From positions 1,364,001 to 1,428,000 of the forward strand of contig OZ287698.1 of NCBI GenBank assembly GCA_965649825.1: 64,000 nt of DNA, given 5' to 3'. The position numbers and the translations under genes were made by a program. The stretch is from Penicillus capitatus. Lineage: Eukaryota > Chlorophyta. Under the pieces are notes generated by a model. That model saw nothing but the letters and a program-made list of their open reading frames with translations. It was not told where the DNA came from and did no database searches. Of the stretch, positions 1 through 15,000 are shown piece by piece; within the stretch, counting starts at the first letter, position 1, and each line of letters starts with the position of its first letter.

Positions 1-3000
1 CCCTTGACCAAGAGAGGAAAATCAGTCACATTATCGATCTTCAAGGTCTGTTCAATGTCCTGATTGTTGGGGACAACCGTGCCAAAATCAATGGCATCTG
101 TACTCAGTTGTACGGCCAGCCGCTGGACTTCGACGATCATCTTAAATCTGGCATCCAGTCTTTTGTCGTCGGATGTTATCTTCCACATCTCTGCAATCTT
201 GCCCGTGGCATTCAAATCTATCTTGAATATGAAGTGCCAACGGGTCTTTCTAGAAAGTACAACAGTCGCTGGCCCGGTCTTGTGAAACAACTGGGAAGAC
301 GGATCAATCGCTGAGAGATGAACACGGACAGATTCATTGGTCCGATTCTCCACTTCGACATCATGGACGTGAGAGCTCGGAGCTGATACTGGGGCATCGT
401 TCTGATGAAGGACAATGCCGAAATCCACTGTGCAATCTAAACTGCTCAGTGATAACGTTCCGTCTTCCTCACAGATCATAATCTTCGAAGTGTGGCGAAG
501 CTTTGTGCCGTGAAGAATGTTCATCGCATTCTTCCTCAGTCTTTGGGTGACCTTCATTTTCTCGTCAAGCCGCTGCACAAGTCTTATGCAATCTGTTCGA
601 GCCCTCCCAATGGACAGTGCCACTTCCAACTGCGACTCCCAGTGCAGCAGCGTATCCTGGTCAAATGGAGAGAAGGATTTCTCAAGGGAACTTTTCCATT
701 CTTGGCAATGATTCTCATCAATCTTCAGTTCTTTTTCTGATGTAAGACAAACAGCGTGTTGACATATCTCAGCAGCGTAGAGCTCAAACAAGGTGAGCTT
801 GGCTTCCTTTCCAATGCACTGGAGTTCATTGATGTCGAGCTTCAGCTGTTCCAGTACAGACTGCATCGTAGTCGTCCATACAGACTCCATCTCCCTCGGT
901 GAAACATCGGCCAGAGACGGTACTTCTTCGACAAGTTTCATCGGAATATCAGAATCCACCTCTGGTGGAGATTTGAAGATGAGTGACAGTATCTCGATTC
1001 CAACGTTCACGGCATCCATGTGTTGTGTTTGAGCTTCTGTCACGTTAAGACTGTTCAGGATCTGGTCCAATGCGTGTGAAATACTTTCCGCAAATCTTTT
1101 TCCCTTTATCACGGCTTTCACATGCCATGCATTGTTTATATACATCTGATCACTCTCACTGAATACAGACGTTTCATTTGTTTCTTCTGCACACCGCTGA
1201 AATTTTCTTTCGATTTCCAGGCAATTCGCGAACTGTTTGTAGAGGTCATCGTATTCGTGGTAGTGATTCCAGAGCCCCCCGAGGAAGTGACTATAGACTT
1301 CATCTGCCCGTGTAAAATTCTGTGTCCCAATGACTCTAGATGAAGACGAGTTTCTTATGTACATCTGTTGTGTCACGGCACGGAATGCAATTCGATATCC
1401 TCCCGGTTGCCCGAACATCGCCGTCATTTCATGTAATTGATGCAGTTGGCGCCCAGAAAGTTGTCTCTTGAGGAAGTACCGATGCTCTCGAAAAACAGTG
1501 ATTGTTAGTCTAAAGAATGATGGGTTTGAAACGATAAACATCATGTTTTCAAGACAGCTGAGCTTCCTGCTTCTGTCATAGTGAAAGGGACCACCTTGAC
1601 CGCCAGCGCACTCTACTTCGAGCTTGCTTCCAACCGTATCAAAGAAACCGTCATCGAACTCCCAAGATTCCAGTTTGACGACCAGTGGGATAACCTTCAA
1701 ACCCATCTTTTTCAGCTTTAGAGGTTTTTTGGCAACTGTGTTCCGGTGAATAGATTTCTGTTTATCCAGAATATCTTGCAACTGTTTAGAATGGTTCAGG
1801 AACACCGATCGCGGATTTGCATACCAGTTTGGTTGCATTTCACTTTGATAGCTTGCATCAATTTCGCCCCAGAACTCAGCATACAACTTTGCCGTTTCTT
1901 TTGCTTTCTGACGCAACTTCCTACCAAGTTCTCTTGTCGTTTGCTTGTTCTTGTTCCTCGAACTCTCTTGTTCCTTGTGTGCATCCTCTTTAAGTCGCTT
2001 CATGTTATCAAGGAGAGCCGAGAGTTCGCTCCGGTACTCTTCTTCATGTTTTTCACATGCCTGCAAAGGTGCTTTTGCATTTCTGATGCATTCTTTGAGT
2101 TCCTCGATGGTATCAGCACTGGATTTTTTCATCCCTTCTGAAAGTTTTTCACAAAAATGCACTAAGTGACTGCTTGTTATGTCTAGGATGTGCTGCGCAG
2201 AGATACCAAAAGGAAGATCAGCTGATAGAAGACTTGAAACATCTGTCTGCATGAGATTCTTTGAGTCGCTCACCAGCGATTCAATCATTTCGATTCCAAC
2301 TGCAGAAGGAAGAGTATGGTATTCCTTCCACTTCTTCAGCGTTTTTTGCACTGCTCCAGTCAACAACTGGGATGCAAGCGATGCCATGGACTTCAGGACT
2401 TCAATCTTATGATCTGAGAAATCTTTCAAGACAGTAGTCGTGTTTGCTTCTAAGAGTGTTGCTTGAAGTGACGGTATATCCTGAAAATCGGCCAGGACAA
2501 TTACAGATTTGAGATCACTCTCTCTGTGCTTCGCTGCAGCGAGACGTTCGGATAGTGGCTTGGAGGATTGTTCAGCGCCGCGTGTCTTTTCTAATGCTCT
2601 TGTGATACACAGAATGCATTCAGAGTACCACTGCTTGCACAGGTTTCCCATGTACCGAACCAGAAGTGGCTTCGGATCTCTGCGCGTCCGGATCATCACA
2701 TCGGACAGATTTCTCAATTCACTCTCCAAAGTAGTGAAGGCCTGTCTGATCTGGGAGATGTTTGCATGCACCAGATTCATTTTCAACAGGTCGACACACA
2801 CACCAAGGACTCTTTTGAAACACTGAGATTCTGTACCCGTCATGCAGCCATGATGTGACCCATCAGGCGGATTGTGTAAAACTTTGTGCATTTCTGTCAT
2901 GGTCTCAAGGAAAAGATGGCCGTAACAGGATACACACTGGTACAGATCAGCATTTTCAGAGATGTGATTCTCCATCAAAGAGAGCAGCTGGAAAGGATTA

Positions 3001-6000
3001 GACAGAGAATCGCTGTCTATTGCCGACCTGATTCCGCCAAAGCAACTCTTCCAAAGAGAAGGTAAGCGATCCAGGTCCCGCTGAAAACTGATGTTCGCGG
3101 GGGAATGCAGTGGCGGAAGTTTTCGTTTTTCAATGGCCTTTCTGTACCAGTTTGATGGATACTGGGCATCGACATGGGCATTCTAGTGTCCCACGATTCG
3201 CAGCACTGTATCTCCTGTGTATTCTACGGCAGATTTCGACTCTGTGTTCTGTGCAACGGTGCTTCTGATACTGTGGAGTTCTGTGTGGAGATGAAGAAGA
3301 TCTTCCGATGCTTTCTCGATTGTGTCTTCATGGAAAGAGTGGACCGTGCATGCATTTCTGAGAGTGTCAGATCCGTCTAAAAACTCTCTTTCCAATGAAG
3401 CAATGCGGTTCAAGTCTACGGATTCTTGGGCAGAGCTGTGAGAGATGAGCTGCGTGATGCGTCTGGCTCCGAGGGAAGCAACGGTGCAGAGAGACTGCAG
3501 AGCATTGCGGAAAGGATCTCCGGTGCTCAGGCATGACAGTTCATTGCTCTTGAATTTATCCACGTCTTGACACCACTGCTCGAGGTTATCAATCAACTCT
3601 TGATCGATTTTAGCTGTATCTCTGAAAATCGAAATACCAGCTCTGGCGGCATTCTCAATGAATAGAGTGTAAGCAGCAGAAGTCTTGCTGCATGTCGCCA
3701 AGCAACTCTCAAAGAGTTCGGCATCACGGCCAAAGATGCGACTGAGCGAACGCAGCCCCCTTTGTAACAACTTTTGAAGCTTAGAGGACAGTTGCGTACA
3801 CATTCTAGATTGTTGTTGTAAGAGTTGGTTCTCTGTGTCAACCATCCGGTTTTTGACTGTTCCTTTCCTCATTGCCCATTTTTCGATTTCTTCTTCAATA
3901 TGTCGCAATTTGTTCAACTGTCCAGTGTGCAAATATGGAGGACCAAAAGACTTGCGTTGTTCCGCTTCTTCCTTCTCATAGCGTTTGGTCTTCAACATAT
4001 CATCAATGTACTTATATTCCATTTTCACTTGCTTCGCAATTCTCTGTTCTTCAACCGAATCTGATAATTGCAGTAGCGACGACAGGATGTCAAAATTCTG
4101 CTCAGTCAGCAGAAAGGACAGCGCAATGAGCTGCAAACTGATTACTGCTTCCTTCACAGCGTTTCCGCGTACATCCGATTCCGATAAGAGTACTGCTTCC
4201 CACTCGAAACTGAGAAAGCACACGACAGCTTCGTTGACAGTGTTCGCAGTGTTAGCAAAGATAAAGACGGGCTCTGAATTCTTCTGGTAGCTATAGGACA
4301 ACAGACGGCCTCTTCGACGCATCTTCTGCTCAGGATCATCTGTAGCAAAGTCCTGATCCGCATTAACGGTGCGATTCATTAGTGTATCTTGTATTCTCTT
4401 GAAGTCCGTACAGAAGAGAACAACGATGTCTTCCACGGAGATCCCGGGACAAGCAAAGGAAGATGCTACTTCGGCCATCACTGAAGATTCATCCAGACAG
4501 GACGAAAGATCCATACTGAGTCTTCGCAAGGTATTGAAGACAGGATGAGCCATCAGCATTAAACAGGAGTTGTTTTCTGCGCACAATGATTTGATGGTGT
4601 GCACTGCGTCTTTCACTGCTTGGATCCTACTCGGATGAAGCATCCGATGTTGTTCTCTGAGAAGAAAATTTGCCTTGGCGTTCATCAACTCGGCAAGGAC
4701 GGTTTGGAACAGGTTATTGCAGATATCAGAGGTGTATGCATGAAACTTCAGTCGAACGGACAGAGAACCAAAGACTCCCAGATCTGATAGTTCTTCCAAG
4801 ACATCTTTCTTCTTACTGAGGTCGTCATCCTCAGAATCGTATCTTCTCAGGACGCCGATGCTCCTCTGCAGACGTGCATGGAATGCTGTGCACTTGGCCG
4901 TCGATATCAGAGTCTTCATAGAATGCTCCGTTTGATACGTGAGAGAATCAATGTGTCTAACGATGTCCACGTGGGGATTCTCAACTGGATGCTCTGAAGG
5001 AGATGCCCTCGAAGAAATGAACGACAAATCGCAGCTCTGCAGACAAATGGATCGATTTCGCTTGAAGATTTCACACTCCTTGAACAAGAATGGTAAACGG
5101 CGAGCATCCTCTTTCTCTATCACAGACTGACTCAGTTCATCTTCAAGGCTGTTGAACCTGTTCTGGTACTGGACTAGCAGAGTTTTGCTGTTTTGTACTG
5201 AATCCCGTGTTGTCAGTGCGGTGAGCGACGTAGCAGCTTCTTCCATCACTGCTTTGGCCGTGGATTCTCTGGCTCTGAGCCAGAGTTTTTCGAATCCAGC
5301 TGTCAGATTCGACACAATGTCGCTTAATCTTTCGCTGTCAGTTCCGTTCTCGGGAAAGGGTTCAATTGATGAAGAGCTTGCATCCTTTGTAATCTGGAAA
5401 CAATCTGACCTCATCTTATCCGTGACTTCTGTCTGCAAGAAATCGAAGTATTGATCCTTAAGTCGCAAGAACACTTCATTGAGATTGTTCTCCTCCAGTG
5501 CTGCTTTAGAAATGTCCAGATGTTCAACAAGAGCTTTAAAACTGTCTTGCCAGTCTTCGAAGTCATACTCTGATTTCTTTCTGTCGAGCTCTGTTCCGTG
5601 TCCATCCACGATTAGGAATGCATTGAAATAAGCAATGGAGGCGGAGACGAACGTCGACACAGAATCGCACTTAAGCCACAGGACTGGATCTGTTGGGTCT
5701 AGACATCCCAGAGAATATTCAATCAAGAATTCTCGAAGGCGCAGAATCGGACAGATGAGGTCCAGCACGAAGAACAGATCTTTGTAGATTGCCTGAATGG
5801 CATGCTCCACTTCAGATCCTCTCTGTACAAGATCCTCATTGGGAAACCTCTTCAATTCCTTAAACTGTTTGAGAAAACTGTAAGCGATGGAGGCCGATTC
5901 TCGATTGCTTCGTGTTGTCAAATGTTTGATGCTTACTATGCTTTCCTTGATTTCAGATTCAATTCGTGCCATAGTTTGCTTGCCAAAGAGATCATTTATG

Positions 6001-9000
6001 GATAGTATGTCCGACTCTCGCTTGATACCTCTGTGCTGGAGTCGGACGAGAATGGAATCGAGCTTCAGAATACCGTGATACAGCAAAGATACCGGGACGG
6101 GATCTTGAGATTTGCCGCGGCTTTTCACCTTCTCCACCAAGACGTTCCAGAAACGAACGGTTTTGGAAATAAGCGCGGTGTCGAGACAAGGATAATGCTG
6201 GTCATATGACTGAAGCTTGGCAAGGCAGTCTATTAGACCACTGCCCAAACGTGACATGGATTCTGAAGTTATCTTTGTTTCGGGAAGCTGTTGTGTGCTG
6301 AAAAAGTCAATCTCATACTCTGTATGTTTCTCCATCCAGTTCTTCAGCCATACATTCTGTGAAATCTCACTCTGTCCGCGACGATGATGTTGTACAGTCA
6401 GAGCTGTTTTCGCGCCAGCGTTCGAGGCCTTCCTCTCAAAAACAACAAGCGATACCAGTGCCGCGATTCCTGGTCTACTGCTGTTTTCGATTCCTTGTCT
6501 ACTGCTCAGCTCTGCACAAAGAATGGCAGCAGAGATGAAACTCTCTTTGCTCCTAAACGGATCAAATGAGATGTTCTCCTCGGTACACAGGATGATCTGA
6601 CAAGGAATCGGATTCTGCCACTCTGAGAAGCAGACACCAAGCCATATCAGGGAAAGCTCGTTGACATAAAAATGCTGCGATCGATCTTTCATTCTCAGAC
6701 CCAACAAAGTAGGGAAACCCGTGTCGAGATCCAGAGGCTTTCCTTCTATCTCTCTGTACGTTGAGAGATCATTTAAGAGTTTTGCATGAAATTCCACAGT
6801 TGCTATCCATTCGTCCGAAAACAGGAATACAGCGTCTTCTGACTGCATAAGCATATCGACCTGCTCGATGAGAGACGTCACGTCAGGACCTGTGTCATTC
6901 TCAGGGACGTCGTCTTCGTCGGAATCTTCCAGAAGATAACGATGTTTCTGACCATAGAAGAGCCACATGGACTTTCCAACGAAATCCACAGCGTGTTGCC
7001 AAAACCTCCGTTGTTTCTTGGTTACCTTGAAGATTTTTGAAGCCTCATCAACGACCTTCTGTAGGTCTCTGATAATGTTTGATTCACACAGGAGTCTCTG
7101 TAGGACGAGTATCTGTCCAGTACTTGCTGTGTCGGGCTGAATCATCAAAAGACGTTCATCCATCATCAGCATCGTTCTCCATCTTAGAGATGTCATGGCG
7201 ATCTGCAGCGCCATCTGCCTGCAATCTTCAGCAGGATTCCCATCATTCTTCAAGAGATTCGTGATGACACGTCTGAGCTTCGTGTCCGGCGAGGCCACTT
7301 TTTCTGACAGAAGCTTCTCCAAGTTGTAGCTTACTGCCGGGTCAGAACATTCGCTCTGCGCCAGAAGCAATCTCTCGTAACAAGATGTGAAAGAGAGATC
7401 CTCAAGCGGGGCAAAATAAATGGAGAGATCTTCCACAGTACGCCATTGCCGCGCGATCCCCCTGACCTTCTCGACGCCTGAAGACTGAGACTGTCGTAAC
7501 GGAACAGCTTCCAACAAATCAGCGAGCTCCTGGAGCACATCGGTCATATCTTGAATCATGAAGCGTCTGCTCTGCCAGTCGGTGTATGTGGAGTTGGCAA
7601 CAAGCTGTTTACACAGAGACAAAAGCTCCTCTGGATGATCGTAGATATAATCCATCTTCCGCATCTCACCATGGGTGACGGCCTTGAAAAACTCCTTTAC
7701 ACAATCACATCCAATCACGTCACAGAGGTGATTGAGTTCAGCCTCATTCCTTGCTTCTTTGGGAACTTCTTCTGCCAGCTTCCTGATCATCATCTCCTCT
7801 TGTGGATACAGCTTTACAGCTATCCGATTTAGAACGTGAAGAACGAGACTTTCAAACACATCCATGTCTGAGATCTTCATTATGCATTCAAACAGAATCT
7901 TAAGCGAAATATGGACGCCTGTTGCAAAGATCAGACGGATGTTTTCGCTCTCTGTCAGAAAAGTCTTAACAGCATCTCTATTCTGTCGAATGGCATAAAA
8001 TTTGGATGGTGGCACCACTGCTGTCGCCTCACAAGCCCTTTGAATGACTTCCTTTAGTTTGATCCAATCTGCTTCATCTTCTAGGACGGATGCATAGATC
8101 CTCCACGCTCCCCAGACAACAGCATTGAACACAGGTTGATCATTCTTGAGAAGAGAGGTGACGAGAGAGGCGGCTTCTAGTAGGGTACGGAAACTTATGC
8201 CAGAGTCCTTTGCGATTGTAATCTCGCAGTTCTTAGCAAATTCTTTGACTCTTGCATGGACAAAGGAGAGCAGACGTGCAGCCATGTTGCCTCCAGCATG
8301 CGAAGCAAACTTCTCTGAGATAATCTCGACGACTTCATGTCCCTCCAGCGATTCGAATGTTGCTTTGGAGATTCCCGCATCAATCTCGGGTAGCCAGATT
8401 TTGATCATTCTGTTCAGAAGTGGGTTGGACAGCTTGTATGTGTTGATCCTCCCACGATCCGCTGTCGCAAAAAGGCGAGTATGTGGATGAATACCGTGGT
8501 TTCTGAACAACTTTTCCCCTTCTGCGTGTTCGTAGAGGTTCAAGAAGGGCTCTTCTTCAAAGAGTGAAAGCACTCGTTCGATCACTTCTGGTGGTGCGGC
8601 ATTGATGTTGTCGAACAGAACGAATGTTCCAGATTTAAGAGCCTTAACGAGATCAGAGGTCACAAAACGGAAGACGATGGTTTCTTCCGCATCCTGCAAG
8701 ACCAACAGTTTGCTGGAGACCCCGTGCAGTTCTTTAGCAAATGGTAAGCTCGAGCCTCGATCAACTTCTTCCAAGAAATCCAGTACATCTGTCAGTCCTT
8801 GAATAAGTTCTCGGATGGTTTCCGGATCGAGCCTGACAATTTGTCGGTCATTCACCTCTTCTTGGGATAGAAGGCTGATGTCAAATGTCTTCTTCATCGC
8901 TCGATAAAACGCAATCTGCTTCTCTTTGGATCCCTTTTCGCAAAGCTCAACTCCAGCTTTCATGATTCTATTGCGAAGGTGCAGCAATTTCTGGAGTGCT

Positions 9001-12000
9001 TCGCTATGAATAGAATCCGTTCTCGCAGGTAACCACTGGCCAATTAAATCGGACACCTCATACTCTCTGTGCAGTGAGAGCAGCAACAACGGTCGGCCTG
9101 TCAAGGAAGCTAGCTCTTTCACCAGACATGTCTTCTTGGAGCATGTGGGTCCCTCTAACAAGACAGTCCTAGTGGACTGACTCGCCGCCGCCAGCAATTC
9201 AAGTTGTGCAACTGTCTCTTTTGTGTGCACCAGACATCCATTAGATGCACGATTGGGATTCTTGTTGAGGTAAACTCTTCCGATGCGCACGAGATTGCTG
9301 ACAGATGTATCGATAGACGTGCTGTTTACCTCGTCGGCCAGGAGCTTTGGCGGTTTGATGATAGCATCAATGGCCTTCTGGACACATGCCTGAGCTGTCT
9401 GGTCCTCGAATCGATGCTTGAAGACGAGCTGCAATGCATTGCGGAGAACAGAGTTAATCACAGATGCCTTGTCTCCCTTTGAAAGTTCCTCCCTTGAACT
9501 ACTCGTGGCAACAATCTTGTAGTGGGACAATTGGTCGTTGACATTGCTGGCGACAATGTCTCTAACAGCCACGAGGTCACGCAGATTAAATCTTTGTCTT
9601 CTACTGGCGCCTTTAATCTCTCCCATTTCGACCAACGACTGCACTTTCAAAAAAACTGCGAAGAGCTGATGGACGCTGTCTTCATTGACCACGTCACGAT
9701 TGATGTGGTCCCTGAAAAGCTTCTGTAGAATCTCAGACAATTCATCATTGCCCTGAGGATGGAGCTCTACGGTTGTGAAGAGGTTCCTGATGGATCTGGA
9801 GAGTTTCGTTCTGCCTCCACCCTCAGCAGCAGGATTCATCGTGGCAAAAATGTAGACATCATTCACCGCCAGCTTCTTCGCTCCTGACTGGCCTGGAATG
9901 ACCATTCCATGTTCAATTACCGATCCGTTGAGTAAGGGAACGAGAGATTCCAACACTTGAGGTGACAGCAGATTGATTTCGTCCAACAGTATCCATCTGC
10001 CTTTTTTGATCGCCTCGACGAGTTTGCCATCCATCCACTCAAACGTTCGTCGACTGTCTTTGTACTGTGGCACGACAGACCCAAACAACTGCTCTGTTGT
10101 CGTGTCGCTCGAACAGTTGATGCGCTCGACACCTGTCTCCAAGAGCCCGGCCACTTCAATTACTGCTGCCGTCTGCAAACAAACACAGACATTGGAGATG
10201 TTTAGATACGACAACCTAATTCTGTTACTTTGCCAATCCCTGGCGGCCCTTCGAGAAGTAGAGGCGTCTTGGTACTGATAGAGGCAAAAATGCGAGCTGT
10301 GTTGTCCATGACAGTTGGAGTTGGATATAGAGATGGTTTCCACTTGTTATCCTCTCTTGTTTGGCTCTCCTCAATACAGGGAAGGCTCAGTGTGAGACCT
10401 ACACCATCTAATCGAGCCAGGCGATCGCCCTTGTCACTTCGATCATCGATATTCATGGTAATAAAAGCGTCACTGTGTCCTTCAGTTACTTTTAGTGCAT
10501 CGAGCTCATTTTCCAATTCTCGAACTTCGTCACTGAAGTGATTCTGGAGGATGTTCTTCTGCTTCTCTGGCGGTAATCCAGCGAGGTAAAGGTACTTGGC
10601 CCCCAGTAGGATGATTCTCTTGAAAGACATTGTTTCTCTTGGATGGTGTGTAACGAATCTGACCCATCGAAGAACTCTTCGAAAATCTGCGGATGGGTTC
10701 TCGTGCGTTTCTCCCATGGACTCGAATCGGATAGCTTGGATAGCTTTCTTCAGAGGAGGGGCACAATCATCATAATCATCTCGCAGATCACGGAAGACCT
10801 CTGCATCAACGATCGACATGATATCATCATTTGAGTATGCTGGGATATGGATTTGCGTAATCCTGCTCTTGGTGGATGCTGAGAGACGCGGTTTTGTGGA
10901 GGAAGAAGCCAGATTTGCCGTCGCTACGAAAGCATAGTCTTTCTCAGGGATTTCAAACCGCTCAGCTCCAATTTCACTGAGAGACGAATCTTCAGGGATT
11001 GAGAACGATGGATCCACCTCCAATGCACTGTTCAGTCGTTCCGCAACAGACTGCGGACATCGATCGTAGTCCTCGATAACGCAGATGTGCTTCAAGGTGA
11101 TGGCATTGACAAACGGGCCATCACAGAAGACAAAGCAACCTTGACTCTTGATGCGTTCGGCAGATGAGATAAACTCACACATCTGTTCCATCCGGCGAAC
11201 TGCTCGTTTCAGGGCAACTGTGAAGTGTCCGTCAAATACCATGCTCAACAAACTGATAACCTCCCTGACAGTTTCGCGGAGAGATTCAAATGCGCTGTAC
11301 TCGGGCTCGTCGATTGGCTCACTCGTTACACGGATCTCAAAGCCTACTTCCGCGTCCGATTGTTGTTCGGAACCGTCAGATGCGGCTGTTGATTCGTCTA
11401 CTCTCTGATCGGTGCCTTCTTCTTCACCATCAGATGCTCCCCAGAGGGTGTCGCTACTCGAATCATCATACGATTCTCTGTCCTCTGTACTGGATGAGTG
11501 AGGAATGCTGGATTCGCCTTCAGAATGTGCAGATTGCGTATCATTCACTGTTGTAAAGGATTCCCGATCGTATGACATCTCTGATCTTCCTCTGAGGGTT
11601 TCGATGAGTACATTCACTCTTCTGGGTAAATCATGTGAGCAGTCTAGCCGTCGAATACTGTACTCGCGTTTCCTTGGCATGTTATTCACAGCAAGTACTC
11701 CTTCGATTTCTTTGAGAATGAAGTTGCCAATGGACAACATCATTTCGAGGACCTCTACTATCGATGCCAGATGCATTTGGCCGATCAGTTCTGTTGCTTC
11801 GGAATCCGAGGTCAAGTGTATCATCTGCGCTTTGCCCTCCATCTGAGAGATCTCTAGCCATGTTCTGATGAGTTCTGTCTTGAACGAAGACTCTCCATAC
11901 AAGAGAACTGGTTCTTTTGCCTTCATTGCAAATGCCAGTTCAACAAGCTTGTCTTGAAAGATCTTGGGCGGCTGCTTTTCGATACTGTCATGTTTCCACA

Positions 12001-15000
12001 GACGGCTTCGATTGAGTCTGTATCCGCTGAAGGAAACACGCAGAGGCCCTTGGAAGAACAGAAGTTCATTTCTCTTCTCTTCAATGTACTTCTTCATGCA
12101 GGATCTTGCGACAACATCTGCTCCTTCTCCAAATGCCTGCTTGATAAGTGAAAAGAGCTGCACTTGCTCGTCTTCTGTTGAAACCAGGGGATTGAGCAAT
12201 GACATGACGACAGCAGGCCAGGAAGTTCCATTTTTATTCTCCACTTGGAGAAACTTGAATCTGCGAACCAGCTTGATCAAGTCTCTCATAGTCAGACGGA
12301 AAGTCCCGGAAGATGCAAAGTAGAGAGTGGACAGGTTCTCTGCGTCTTCCATGGTCACAACACCTCGATACTCTTCCTTTTGGAATCGCCTGTAGATGAT
12401 GTTAGCAAATTCGTCTTGCTGAAAGTCGTCGACATCCACCTCCAGAAAACGATTTCGTACAGTGACGGGGAGAAGTTTTCTTCCATCTCCTCCTCCGTGG
12501 AAGGGATTCTGGGTTGCAAAGAATCTGAAATCTGGATGTACATTGACTGTCATGCCGGTGCCTGGAATCTGAACGATGCGTGATCCCTCCAGGAAAGGCA
12601 TTAATGCTGCTGCAACAGAAAGAGGCGCAAGATTAAACTCATCTGCCACAAACCAGTCTCCATTCTCCATCGCTTGGATGAGGACACCCTTCGAGTAACG
12701 GAATCCTGCCTTTCCAGGCAGCCATGTCCCAAAGTAGTCCTGCAATGTGGTGGTGTCGCTGTTACTCAGAATGGCGACCTTTTTGCAGAACCCGCGAAAC
12801 TTTCTTAACCCACTGACCAGAGCTGTCTTCCCCACTGCTGGTTTTCCTTCGAGGAGAACTGGTTTGTTTGTACAGACACCGAGGAGGACGACATTCGCAT
12901 AAGCTTTTCTTGAATCCGTCAACACCAGATCTGGATGGATATCGACGCCGTCAAGCAATTTCAGTGTGCTCATCGCATCAGGTGGACAGCTCATGTGATA
13001 GAGCAGTTCTTTTCTTTGCTGAGCGTCCTTCATGCGGAGGGCAAAGACTGCCATCAACGCAGAATGCAGACAGTCTTTGAAATCCGTCTGGGGGTATTGC
13101 GCCATAAGATTTGTCGTGATGTCCAAGAATGTGACAAAGTGTCCGAAGTTGCTTCTTCCTCTCTTCTTGCTGAGATAGTTTCGAATCTCTAAGCAGTACA
13201 TGCGAATATCTTTGACATGCACTCGACAACGTTTATCGCACAGAGAGCATTCCAGCACAGCGCTCAGGACAGAGCCGAACTGACTGTCTGGCAGCTGACC
13301 AGGATCATCTACATGCACTGTGAGGAATCGGTTGGCGAGGGAAGCAGTTAGTTCATTCGATGTGCTGTCATATCCCCTCGAAGCGACGCCTTTTGGAGTG
13401 TAGGTAGCAATGAACTGGAATCCTTTTGCAGGACCAGGCACCGTGGACACTGTTCCATCACTCAGAATACGACAATGGTGGCTCCCCGTTTCTCCTTTCT
13501 CTGACAGACAAAGGACCTTCGGAGATTCCAGGACAGGATTGATTCTCTCTTGCAGCACTGCTTCTGCTTGGCCAATGTTGTCCACAATAAAAACAGTGCC
13601 CTCTTTAAATGACCTTGTCAGTGGACCATCCCTCCATTCAACGGAGGGATCCTCACAACTGTTCTCCTTGGGCAGATGTTCTCCAAGCATGGCGGAAGGT
13701 TCACTCTCTGCCGTGAGGGCGATCTGTTCATATCGGTTTCTCAGGAGGAAGGCAATCGTCTTTGCCAGACAGCTTTTGCCGGATCCAGCGCATCCTTTGA
13801 TTAGAATGGGCTGTTCACTTTGCAACGCAGCGATCAGGACCGTCAGTAGTTCGCATGTGTGATCATTAAGTACTACAGGCATCTCTGGCACGACGAAGCT
13901 CTGAAGGTTCACAGATTCTCGATCGATACTCCAGTTCTCCACAAAAATGTCGAGAATGACCATCCGGGCTTCGTGGTTTCTGAAAGCAGAGCAGTAGATC
14001 TCGGCGCCAAGTTGACCAAGTTCTGCAGAACTGTCGCTTCCGAAGCACCCTTTTTGCAGTGCATTCTTTATCCATTTCACCAGCCAAAATTCAGAGAATG
14101 AAGTATACACTCCATAACATTGCATGAAATCCGGCTTGAGAATAGCTTCTGCGACATCTCTGTGAACAGACATGCACTGCTCGATCGTTTTCCTGTCACT
14201 GTCCTGCAGTGATCTCTTCGCAGAGAAGTGTGTTTTCCAAAGGGACTCTGCATTCAATTTGCAGCACTGCTTATCATTGGACCTCAGAGCAGAGTATGCC
14301 TGGATCATCCTGTCGATATTGGCGACAGATATATCTGATGAGACGTTCTGTTGGCCGACAGACAAGCCGTTCTTGTTTAGAACATTCCTAACCAGCTGCC
14401 GGCCATCTTCTCTAAAACGGCAGCCATAGATGAGCCATGCATAATTGCCGAGATCTATGTCTTTCATAGGAAGATGTTGAGCAGTTGATATCATTGCCGT
14501 CCACATCAACAGCTCGCGGTTTGTAATGACTGTGTGGCTGCCCGTCTCGTAGCACTTGTTCTGGATGACGTCTCTGACATTCCAGTGAAACTTTGTCATC
14601 TTTCTGGCCACGTCACGAACGAGATCCATCTCGGCACTGCCAAAGTGATGCTCTAATGTTGACTGTACAATCAAATCCCACTCTTCCTTTGGTAGCTCTT
14701 TGAAGTGCATGACAGAGAACTGGGAAAAGAAGGCAGAACTCATTCGCTCTCTCTTACCAGCTTGCCACGGATTCTGAGTGGCAAACAGTCTGAAGTTTGG
14801 ATGCTTCTTCAGGACCCGCGGAGGCGTCAGTGCGGAGCTTCGGTCACAAAGCACTATTTTGCCGTCCTCTAGTGCATCAACGACCACCTTGAGTGTACTC
14901 TCTTCTGCCAGATTCATCTCATCAAGCAGCACCCAATTCCCTTTCTCGAAGCTCCTGGCGAATGGCTGCACATCGAGCACAATCTGGCCGCTGGAATCGA